Shown piece by piece: positions 1 to 5,502 of a DNA stretch of 9,187 nt (its first letter is position 1; every line of letters starts with the position of its first letter). Both the position numbers and the translations under genes were made by a program. Below the pieces are notes generated by a model, which was given only the letters and a program-made list of their open reading frames with translations, made no database searches and was not told where the DNA came from. The DNA is from Alphaproteobacteria bacterium (GTDB lineage: Bacteria > Pseudomonadota > Alphaproteobacteria > Rs-D84). The DNA is taken from the NCBI GenBank assembly GCA_017937735.1, contig JAGBCZ010000018.1, forward strand, positions 1 to 9,187. The letters run 5' to 3'.

Positions 1-525
1 TTCATCGAAAAAACATCGGTGGATATGACACAAAATAAATTTGATAATGTCGCACTGGTTTGGGATATGAACGTATTATTCGAAGAATTTGTGGCCGAAT
101 TTATCAAACGAAATAAATCAGAATTAAATATAAAAGAAGTCGTGTACCAGCATAAATACAAACTGTTGAAATCTGACGAAAACGACAGGTGTTATTCAAA
201 TACTTTTGTCGATATCTATGTTATAACAGAAGATGGCACCAACATCGTTCTGGATACGAAATATAAAAACAATTACGGCAGACGCGGCGATTTTAGCAAT
301 CCAGATATATACCAGGTAACAACGTATTGCAGACTACATAATTCAAGCAATGCAATATTGCTGTATCCAGCCACGGACGATAACACCGATGATATACATC
401 CGTACAGACTGAACGTGGACAATGGTGTTGATGATTTAACAATCAAAACCGCACGTATCGATATTCGAAATGACCTGGCCAGGGCACACCGCACGCTGAT
501 AAATCGCCTAAAACAAATATTTTAG
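1..525 (+). CDS. mcrC: McrC-family nuclease subunit, C-terminal part (gene cut by window edge)
   Basis: The reading frame is open to base 1, so this is the 3' end of a larger gene. The GTG at 19 is internal, not a start. McrC is the nuclease partner of the GTPase McrB in modification-dependent restriction systems that cut DNA carrying methylated cytosine. The visible part carries the DMNVLFEEFV motif typical of the linker into the nuclease domain. After it comes a PD-(D/E)xK core: an Asp (codon 211-213) in FVDIYV and the LDTKYK strand (Asp 253-255, Lys 259-261). The Asp-to-DTK spacing resembles that of McrC proteins. The usual RPD is replaced by a diverged TFVD, but the acidic residue is kept. 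An McrB gene would be expected upstream, outside the window. The family assignment is firm; the methyl-cytosine specificity is inferred. Confidence 0.82.
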   Translation, partial: FIEKTSVDMTQNKFDNVALVWDMNVLFEEFVAEFIKRNKSELNIKEVVYQHKYKLLKSDENDRCYSNTFVDIYVITEDGTNIVLDTKYKNNYGRRGDFSNPDIYQVTTYCRLHNSSNAILLYPATDDNTDDIHPYRLNVDNGVDDLTIKTARIDIRNDLARAHRTLINRLKQIF

Positions 526-560
526 GGTTTTGAACCACGGGTTGTATGTCGGCTCGAATT

Positions 561-594
561 TTGGACCAAATTTGTCCCGATGAGGTATTATAAT
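561..594 (+). promoter_or_regulatory. Candidate promoter for the 60-residue repeat protein
   Basis: A perfect -10 box TATAAT lies at 589-594. The only good -35 match, TTGGAC at 561-566, sits 22 bases upstream, which is too far for an ideal sigma70 promoter. An imperfect palindrome, GGAC-c-AAATTT-GTCC (563-577), lies between the boxes and could be an operator. An AAAAGGA ribosome binding site follows at 609-615. The -10 box is convincing; the rest is inference. Confidence 0.45.
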
Positions 595-621
595 GTGAAT
601 ACATAACCAAAAGGATAAAAT

Positions 622-804
622 ATGGCAATCGGAACCGTAACCCAGCGTGGGAATACAATTTACGTCTATGATGAACGCGGTCATCTAAAATTCATACAAA
701 ATGGTGAATTACAAGGATACACCAGCACAACCGTCAGTGTTCGTCGCAGTGGCAGCACAATCTATGTCTATGATGACAATGGCCACCTTAGTTTTACGCG
801 ATAA
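622..804 (+). CDS. Small two-repeat beta-strand protein of unknown function
   Basis: This is a complete 60-residue protein with an AAAAGGA ribosome binding site six bases before the ATG. Two copies of one motif make up most of it: TIYVYD-x2-GHL-x-F at residues 12-24 and again at 46-58. Each copy is preceded by a short V-[ST]-x-R strand-like stretch. The two copies differ at many synonymous positions, so the repeat is old and kept at protein level. The alternating hydrophobic pattern suggests beta hairpins. There is no signal peptide, membrane segment or cysteine. It has its own promoter candidate and a strong terminator, so it is probably expressed as a single gene. I have seen similar short repeat proteins only as hypotheticals and do not assign a function. 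Confidence 0.75.
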   Translation: MAIGTVTQRGNTIYVYDERGHLKFIQNGELQGYTSTTVSVRRSGSTIYVYDDNGHLSFTR

Positions 805-832
805 TCAGATACGTGATTGTCTACCCACACAT

Positions 833-861
833 TCCCCGTGATATTTCATGGGGATTTTTTT
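833..861 (+). terminator. Rho-independent terminator after the repeat protein
   Basis: The 8-base-pair stem TCCCCGTG / CATGGGGA contains one G-U pair, closes a 6-base loop (ATATTT), and is followed at once by seven T residues (855-861). It lies 29 bases after the stop codon of the 60-residue protein. Confidence 0.88.
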
Positions 862-971
862 AAATTATATCAAGATGTTGATGGTTTAGAAACGTGTGTA
901 TGGGACTGGGACCTGTTTGTAATATCATTGAAAAAATGCATCACTGGGCAACCATACCAGTACCAAATCAA

Positions 972-1000
972 TTGAAAACATAAAGCAATCATGTAACAAT
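972..1000 (+). promoter_or_regulatory. Candidate promoter for the tandem Nudix operon
   Basis: TTGAAA (972-977) is separated by 17 bases from AACAAT (995-1000). A TG one base before the second hexamer would make an extended -10. The interval from the terminator at 861 to the ATG at 1024 otherwise shows nothing recognisable. The boxes are imperfect, so the call rests on spacing and position. Confidence 0.35.
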
Positions 1001-1023
1001 AATCAAAAACCAGAGGTATATAA

Positions 1024-1497
1024 ATGTCAGAACGTGCAATGTTCAAGGGTGTAATCAACCTGATTATAAAACAAGACGACAAAGTCTTGTTATTCTTCCG
1101 CAATGATGGTTTCTTTAATTATGATGGTGGTTGGTGGGTTCTGCCGGCGGGGCACATTGAACAAGGCGAAACCGCCATGGCAGCAGCCATACGTGAGGCA
1201 AAAGAAGAACTGGATATAGACATTGCGCCCGACGATATCAAATGTGTACACGTTACCAGCAATCTGGCCAGTCGTACGGAATCTTTTGATTTCTTTTTTG
1301 AGGTATCAAAATACACCGGCACAATTCAGAATTGCGAAGGGGACAAGTGTGCCGATATGCAATACTTTACATTGGACGAGGTCGCAAACCTGAAAAACGT
1401 AGTTTCAACCACACGTATATCATTGGCGGGATTGGCGTGTGGCGAAATATATTCCGAATGCAAATCATATCGCAGTGAACAAAAGGATACAAAATGA
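1024..1497 (+). CDS. Nudix hydrolase
   Basis: This 157-residue protein is a single Nudix domain. Nudix enzymes use Mg2+ to hydrolyse nucleoside diphosphates linked to another moiety, for example damaged NTPs, nucleotide sugars or dinucleotide polyphosphates. The Nudix box spans residues 43-65: G43, E49, then R57-E58 and the metal-binding E61-E62. The glycine usually two positions after E62 is Asp64, a small departure from consensus. WWVLPAGH before the box is the usual lead-in. The start is supported by an AGAGGT-type ribosome binding site just upstream (1012-1017). Its last four bases (ATGA) overlap the start of the next gene, implying translational coupling to a second Nudix protein. The substrate cannot be told from sequence. 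Confidence 0.93.
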   Translation: MSERAMFKGVINLIIKQDDKVLLFFRNDGFFNYDGGWWVLPAGHIEQGETAMAAAIREAKEELDIDIAPDDIKCVHVTSNLASRTESFDFFFEVSKYTGTIQNCEGDKCADMQYFTLDEVANLKNVVSTTRISLAGLACGEIYSECKSYRSEQKDTK

Positions 1498-2279
1498 TAA
1501 AAGAACTAAGTTATTCTGCATATATTTTGCCGGTGCGTGATGGACGGGTCGCATTGCTAAAATACGGTAAAAACGGATACGGGCCAATCGGTGGGCGACT
1601 GGATGATGGCGAAGATTTTTTGACGGCACTGCGGCGTGAACTGGCCGAAGAACTGGGCGAATCTACATCCGCGCTGGTGGACAGTGCTGTTGAAATTCCG
1701 GTGCCATATGCATTTCGTCATCCAACACCCGAACGTGCGCAAAAACGTGGTGCATGGGCCGAAGAACATCACTTTTTTATCGTTCACGTCCCAGATGATA
1801 TGGAATTGAATTTCTGTGAAAATCGCCCCGAAGAAATATCGGTCGCATGGGTTGCGCCCGACGACTTATTAACCCCAAAAATTACACCATTTGACGACAT
1901 GTGTGATTTTTATTCAAACCACATATTGCCGAACCTAAATTGTCGCTTTTCTATGAGTTTGCGTCCCGAATACTATGAAATGGTGCGTTCGGGTGAAAAA
2001 GATATTGAATTGCGTCTGTATGATGAAAAGCGTCGCAGAATGCATAATGGCGACACTGTTTTGATTTACAATGCGCAAAATCGCAATGATTATATTCGTG
2101 CCAAAATCATGCGCCTGCATATCGCGCGCAGTTTTGCAGACCTGGCGACGAAAATCAGCATGCCCCGAACTGGTTTTGCATCGCTAAATGCACTGAAATC
2201 CGCAATATCAAAATTCTATGATGCCGAAATGGAATCCAAATACGGTATTGTGGGGATAGAGTTAGAAATAACAGACTGA
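1494..2279 (+). CDS. Nudix hydrolase fused to an ASCH (PUA-like) domain
   Basis: This 261-residue, two-domain protein begins inside the stop codon of the preceding Nudix gene (ATGA overlap); AAAGGA before the ATG serves as the ribosome binding site. The N-terminal domain, about residues 5-140, has a complete Nudix box at 34-56 (G34, E40, R48-E49, E52-E53, G55). The C-terminal domain, about residues 150-260, matches the ASCH fold: SLRPEYYEMVRSGEKDIELRL, followed by a basic DEKRRR and G186-D187. The SG-x-K and E-x-R residues line the ligand pocket in this family. ASCH domains bind RNA or nucleosides, and at least one (E. coli YqfB) is an amidohydrolase of N4-acetylcytidine. I infer that the fusion acts on, or recognises, a modified nucleotide or capped RNA. 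Both domain assignments are strong; the joint function is unknown. Confidence 0.87.
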   Translation: MIKELSYSAYILPVRDGRVALLKYGKNGYGPIGGRLDDGEDFLTALRRELAEELGESTSALVDSAVEIPVPYAFRHPTPERAQKRGAWAEEHHFFIVHVPDDMELNFCENRPEEISVAWVAPDDLLTPKITPFDDMCDFYSNHILPNLNCRFSMSLRPEYYEMVRSGEKDIELRLYDEKRRRMHNGDTVLIYNAQNRNDYIRAKIMRLHIARSFADLATKISMPRTGFASLNALKSAISKFYDAEMESKYGIVGIELEITD

Positions 2280-2284
2280 TAATT

Positions 2285-3310
2285 TTACACCACTGCGTTT
2301 TCTGTGATTTCAAATGTATGGTTATCACAATCCAGTTTTGCCATGCATCCCATTGGCATGGGCATGATTGGGTCAGTGTGTCCGATATCAAAGTGTGTTA
2401 CAACCGGCATATCCGTTAAACCAAATTCCGCCAAGCCTTGCAAAATACGTTTTTCGTATTTTGGATTGTTTTCATTCTTTGGTCGGCCAAATATAATCGC
2501 ACGCATCTGTTGCAAGATGCCACATGCCCCATAATTACGCAGCCAATATAACACTTGGTCTGGGGTTGGATTTTCCTCGGAAATTTCAAAGAACACAATC
2601 TTGTCCTTGAAATTATCAGGATTCCAGATTTGTGTCCCCTTAATCATTTCAATCACTTCCATACATCCCCCAAACAGTTCGCCGGTGACAACACCCGAAC
2701 CCTGAATCCAGTGCCAACCATCTGTTGGTTGCATTTTGCGGACCTGTGTTTGACCTGCAGGCGTAAACCAATCGACACGTTCGTATGTAAAGCCATCTTT
2801 ATTTTCTGGCACAATTCCGATTGTTGTGTTATCAAACAAGACTTTACGCATGCTTTGTTCAACATAGGGCAATATTCCACCTGCTTCGGCCATTTGCACC
2901 AACATTGCTGGGCCATAAAAACTGTTCAGTCCTGCATAATGGCACATGTGGCAATTTACGGTTGTATCAGAATATCCCATAAAAATCTTTGGATTATTGC
3001 GGATAATGTCCCAGTCGATATATGGCAGCATACGAATTGTATCATCACCGCCGATATTGGAAATTATTGCCTTAACATCCGGGTTCTGAAACGCCCACAT
3101 CATGTCAGATGCACGAACCTCGGGGTGTTCGTATAAATATTTTGCATCATCCAGTGCATGTGGTGCCTCAATCACTTTTACGCCAAACGTTTGTTCCAGT
3201 TGTCGTTTTGCCTGGGCGTATCTGTCGGGCAACAACCCCGCACCGCCCCATGATAATGAAACGGTCGCAACCACGTCGCCAACATTTAACTTCGCAGGTT
3301 TAATTCCCAT
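2285..3310 (-). CDS. S66-family serine peptidase, MccF / LD-carboxypeptidase-like
   Basis: This 341-residue protein has the S66 layout. The nucleophile Ser114 is in MGYSDTT. The catalytic Glu is probably Glu218, in GELFGGCMEVIEM. The His is His311, in DIGHTDP. Together they form the Ser-Glu-His triad of this cytoplasmic family. The family includes LD-carboxypeptidases that recycle murein tetrapeptides, and MccF, which inactivates microcin C and related aminoacyl-nucleotide antibiotics by cutting the amide bond. SNIGGDDTIRMLPYID (residues 84-99) and the tryptophan-rich loop at 181-201 favour the MccF-like branch, in which an aromatic side chain stacks on the nucleotide base. The start has an AAGGGGG ribosome binding site. 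It is the second gene of an operon, 16 bases after the PPase-like gene, and converges on the Nudix-ASCH gene with 5 bases between the stops. Substrate is inferred. Confidence 0.88.
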   Translation of the reverse strand: MGIKPAKLNVGDVVATVSLSWGGAGLLPDRYAQAKRQLEQTFGVKVIEAPHALDDAKYLYEHPEVRASDMMWAFQNPDVKAIISNIGGDDTIRMLPYIDWDIIRNNPKIFMGYSDTTVNCHMCHYAGLNSFYGPAMLVQMAEAGGILPYVEQSMRKVLFDNTTIGIVPENKDGFTYERVDWFTPAGQTQVRKMQPTDGWHWIQGSGVVTGELFGGCMEVIEMIKGTQIWNPDNFKDKIVFFEISEENPTPDQVLYWLRNYGACGILQQMRAIIFGRPKNENNPKYEKRILQGLAEFGLTDMPVVTHFDIGHTDPIMPMPMGCMAKLDCDNHTFEITENAVV

Positions 3311-3326
3311 ATTCGCCCCCTTGATT

Positions 3327-3683
3327 TTATCTTATAATCGTGTGCTTGAACCACTGTTCTTGGAAAGCGGTTTTTTGTTCAATATATTCGTTTGTTGGAT
3401 TTTGTCCGTCTGGCACAACAATCAGTTTATCATCGTTGTCATTTGTGCGATGAATAATCGCAACGCATTTTCCGGAAAATGTTGCCAACGGTGTATCAAC
3501 ACCCAATACATATGCGTCTAATTCTTCGCCATCGCCCGATATGGTGTTTGGGATAAATCCATAATTCACTTCGTATGTAAAGCCGTGTTTTGGGTGTTTG
3601 CTGCCCAGGGGTCTGTCCATTTGTACACGCACTAATTTGCCCAAGAAATCACGTGCATTGACTGGTTTGGGATTTGTGGACAT
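3327..3683 (-). CDS. Short inorganic pyrophosphatase-like protein
   Basis: This 118-residue protein resembles family I soluble inorganic pyrophosphatase, which hydrolyses diphosphate to phosphate with Mg2+. Visible landmarks are the GSKHPKHGFTYEV substrate strand and NYGFIPNTIS. Next is the metal-site loop GDGEELDAYVLG, with Asp51, Glu53 and Asp56; classical enzymes have D-x-D-x-x-D, so Glu replaces the middle Asp. DNDDKLIVVP follows, with Asp82, Asp85 and Lys86. It is much shorter than the roughly 175-residue classical enzyme and lacks the segment carrying the conserved arginine between the Tyr-Glu strand and NYGF. It therefore belongs to a compact branch whose substrate may differ. It heads the operon with the S66 peptidase, behind a near-consensus promoter and an AAGGAT ribosome binding site. 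Confidence 0.8.
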   Translation of the reverse strand: MSTNPKPVNARDFLGKLVRVQMDRPLGSKHPKHGFTYEVNYGFIPNTISGDGEELDAYVLGVDTPLATFSGKCVAIIHRTNDNDDKLIVVPDGQNPTNEYIEQKTAFQEQWFKHTIIR

Positions 3684-3714
3684 TTTATATCCTTATGGTT
3701 GGGATTATAGAATC

Positions 3715-3743
3715 AGTATAGATTACAATATTTATGTTGTCAA
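3715..3743 (-). promoter_or_regulatory. Sigma70-type promoter of the PPase / S66 peptidase operon
   Basis: Reading the minus strand, TTGACA (3743-3738) and TATACT (3720-3715) are separated by exactly 17 bases. The -35 box is perfect and the -10 box has one mismatch. Transcription would begin near 3708, giving a leader of about 25 bases that contains AAGGAT before the ATG at 3683. Confidence 0.82.
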
Positions 3744-3749
3744 AGTTTA

Positions 3750-3775
3750 TGTATGCTGATTTTTCACAGCATACA
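3750..3775. repeat. Perfect inverted repeat upstream of the PPase promoter
   Basis: TGTATGCTG and CAGCATACA form a perfect 9-base-pair inverted repeat with an 8-base spacer (ATTTTTCA). It lies just upstream of the minus-strand -35 box and its right arm overlaps the start of the dispersed repeat. It could be a transcription-factor operator, or a weak terminator read in the plus direction because CCTTTTT follows. The sequence does not decide between these. Confidence 0.6.
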
Positions 3776-3803
3776 ATCCTTTTTGACATCTGTTGAATTT
3801 GGG
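3770..3803 (+). repeat. Dispersed repeat, copy 1 (diverged, no -10 box)
   Basis: Bases 3770-3790 are identical to 8397-8417 over 21 bases. An ungapped alignment continues to 3803, where I count 29 identities in 34 positions by eye. The shared part contains TTGACA (3783-3788). Here the downstream region lacks the TATACT found in copy 2: GAGCAT stands at the matching position. This copy is therefore probably not an active promoter. Confidence 0.75.
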
Positions 3804-3835
3804 TGAGCATTGAATTGCGGGATAACAAAAGATTC

Positions 3836-4027
3836 TTATCGGTTGCGCAATATTTTCTGCTTGTGTAATTCCGCACGTATACGAGATTTTGGACCACACA
3901 TACGAAATCCAACTGCACGTCCACGACGATATGCATTGGGTGCCGGTTACAGACCTGCCAGCGCATCCACAATTACCGGCAGACCTAATTGTGTCACAAA
4001 GCTTACAATAATATATTGATTTTTTTA
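3836..4027 (-). pseudogene. Possible decayed coding remnant
   Basis: On the minus strand one frame reads about 25 codons ending in LGLPVIVDALAGL, then an in-frame TAA (3949-3947), then 36 more codons ending at TAA 3838-3836. The second part begins PAPNAYRRGRAVGFRMCGPK and is rich in basic residues, so it looks like a real C-terminus. Both halves look protein-like in the same frame, which suggests a gene broken by a nonsense change. The first half has no convincing start or ribosome binding site. I do not recognise the family, and chance coding remains possible. Confidence 0.25.
4006..4026 (+). terminator. Weak AT-rich hairpin and T-run before the ABC-F gene
   Basis: CAATA-ATA-TATTG forms a 5-base-pair stem and is followed by A and seven T residues (4020-4026). 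The stem is weak. It could end transcripts arriving from the left or act as an attenuator in an ABC-F leader. Resistance ABC-F genes are often attenuated, but no leader peptide is evident here. Confidence 0.3.
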
Positions 4028-4052
4028 ACTTTTATGCTAGTTTGTTTTTATA

Positions 4053-4058
4053 TATAAT
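4053..4058 (+). promoter_or_regulatory. Candidate -10 box for the ABC-F operon
   Basis: TATAAT at 4053-4058 is a perfect -10 hexamer in an AT-rich stretch, but no recognisable -35 box lies 16-18 bases upstream. Initiation about seven bases downstream would leave a leader of roughly ten bases overlapping the GGGGG ribosome binding site (4063-4067). An alternative -10 is TATGCT at 4033-4038. Confidence 0.3.
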
Positions 4059-4074
4059 TTATGGGGGTGTTTTT

Positions 4075-5493
4075 ATGGCACATAGACCTATTAGTATTGT
4101 TAATTTATCTCTTGAATTTCCGCACAAGGTTTGTTTTAACGGTTTTTCTACCCAGATTTTACCGGGTGACAGGATTGCTATTATTGGTCGCAATGGGACG
4201 GGCAAATCTTCGTTGGTAAAAATGTTGCTGGGCGAGATGGACGGAACAACCGGACGTATCAGCGGGTTAGATGGGTTGAATATTGGTTATGTTCCACAAA
4301 CGGTACTAGAACACGATAATTTAAGTGGCGGCGAACGATTTAACAAGGCTTTTTCAGAAGCTTTGGCGTGTAATCCTGATGTTTTAATCTTGGATGAACC
4401 AACAAACCATTTAGATCAAAATATAAAATATTCCTTGTTGCGAAAGTTAGATGGCTATACAGGGACATTAATAATTGTGTCGCATGATTTGGATGTTTTA
4501 ACGGGTGCTGTTGACAAACTGTGGCATATAAAAGACGGTAAAATAACCGTGTTTTCTGGTGACTATGATGATTATATTGCAGAACAGGATATTTTGTTTG
4601 GCGTTCGCCAGCATACATTAAATGAATTAAAGAAACAGAAAAAACAAATCAAGGTTGAAAAACAAAAAGAACAACAACGTATGGATAAAAAACGCGTTAT
4701 TAAAGATAAAAATAAAATGGCGTTTGATGGCAAGGCAGATAAAAATCAATTAAAATCTGGGGCGAAAATAGCACGACTGCGCGAGCAGTTAGAAACAGTT
4801 CAGAATAATATTTCGCAAAACAGATTGCCCGAAAACCTGCAACCAAATTTTGTTCTGGACAGTGCATATGTTTCTTCGTCTTCGACACTGGTTTCTGTGT
4901 CGTTTGGTTCGTGTGGATATGCGGTTGGCGCGCCAGTAGTGTCCAATATATATTTTTCTATGGGGCCAAAAGATAAAGTTGCGATTAATGGTAACAATGG
5001 GTCAGGTAAGACCACATTTGTGCGTGCATTGATGCAGAGTCCAGGTATCATATATGATGGCGACTGGCATCTGCCAAAAAGCAACGAAATCGGATATGTT
5101 GACCAGCATTATGCGAATCTGGATATTAACAGTACGGTATTTCAGACGATAAAAGATACAAATGTCTTTGTGACAGACCAAGAAATTCGTAAACACTTGA
5201 ACAGCTTTTTGTTCAGAAAAAATGAAGAGGTTTTTTCCAAGGTCAATACATTGTCAGGTGGTGAAAAAGCGCGTTTGTCACTGGCTCAAATTGCGGCTAG
5301 ACCGCCTAAGTTATTAGTGTTGGACGAAATAAGCAACAATGTGGATTTGGATACAAAAAACTATATTCTGGATGTTTTAAAGCAGTATCCCGGGGCATTT
5401 GTGTTAATATCTCATGAAAAGGCATTTGTTAATGCGTTGCCATTAACTGCACAGTACGTAATAAAGAACGGTATGCTTGCAAATCAAAAATAG
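4075..5493 (+). CDS. ABC-F ATPase, resistance-like architecture (ribosome-associated)
   Basis: This 472-residue soluble protein has two ABC ATPase domains and no membrane segments, as in ABC-F factors that act on the ribosome. Domain 1 has Walker A GRNGTGKS (38-45), Q-loop Gln75, LSGGE (83-87), LILDEPTNHLD (104-114) and His137. Domain 2 has GNNGSGKT (306-313), Gln344, LSGGE (393-397), a degenerate DEISNNVD (417-424) and His447. A lysine-rich, coiled-coil-like linker of about 80 residues (180-258) joins them. Only 7 residues separate the Q-loop from the signature in domain 1, against 48 in domain 2, so most of the first helical subdomain, including any arm, is missing. From memory, Vga/Msr/Lsa-type ribosome-protection proteins share this. 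I chose ATG 4075 because GGGGG lies 7 bases upstream; the in-frame TTG at 4042 lacks such support. It is coupled to the next gene. Confidence 0.9.
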   Translation: MAHRPISIVNLSLEFPHKVCFNGFSTQILPGDRIAIIGRNGTGKSSLVKMLLGEMDGTTGRISGLDGLNIGYVPQTVLEHDNLSGGERFNKAFSEALACNPDVLILDEPTNHLDQNIKYSLLRKLDGYTGTLIIVSHDLDVLTGAVDKLWHIKDGKITVFSGDYDDYIAEQDILFGVRQHTLNELKKQKKQIKVEKQKEQQRMDKKRVIKDKNKMAFDGKADKNQLKSGAKIARLREQLETVQNNISQNRLPENLQPNFVLDSAYVSSSSTLVSVSFGSCGYAVGAPVVSNIYFSMGPKDKVAINGNNGSGKTTFVRALMQSPGIIYDGDWHLPKSNEIGYVDQHYANLDINSTVFQTIKDTNVFVTDQEIRKHLNSFLFRKNEEVFSKVNTLSGGEKARLSLAQIAARPPKLLVLDEISNNVDLDTKNYILDVLKQYPGAFVLISHEKAFVNALPLTAQYVIKNGMLANQK

Positions 5494-5502
5494 GTGTTTG
5501 TC

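Larger units (their letters stand above)
3684..4074. other. Gene-poor interval between divergent operons
   Basis: These 391 bases hold no intact gene that I accept. From left to right they contain the leader and promoter of the minus-strand PPase operon, a perfect 9-base-pair hairpin (3750-3775), a copy of a dispersed promoter-like repeat (3770-3803), a probable decayed coding remnant on the minus strand (3836-4027) and the start region of the ABC-F gene. Open frames of 60-95 codons here have compositions unlike proteins and poor start signals. Confidence 0.6.

Noticed and set aside
2555..3136. Plus-strand open frame of 193 codons
   Set aside because: It lies wholly antisense to the S66 peptidase gene, whose catalytic motifs are complete. 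The translation is rich in Cys, His and Ile, as expected of a shadow frame.
560..3893. Shared ATTTTGGACCA near 560 and 3884
   Set aside because: Eleven bases with unrelated flanks. At this length a chance match cannot be excluded and nothing else supports it.
3810..4019. Plus-strand open frame of 69 codons before the ABC-F gene
   Set aside because: It has no ribosome binding site, an odd composition and no domain. The minus strand of the same bases gives a more protein-like reading.
4042..4074. TTG start for the ABC-F protein
   Set aside because: It would precede its own GGGGG ribosome binding site and adds residues unlike the family. The ATG at 4075 is well placed.
3684..4074. Possible tRNA or structured RNA gene in the gene-poor interval
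   Set aside because: I could not build a cloverleaf, and no TTCGAAT-type T-loop is present. The GCCGGT/ACCGGC pairing at about 3943-3980 encloses a long unpaired stretch.
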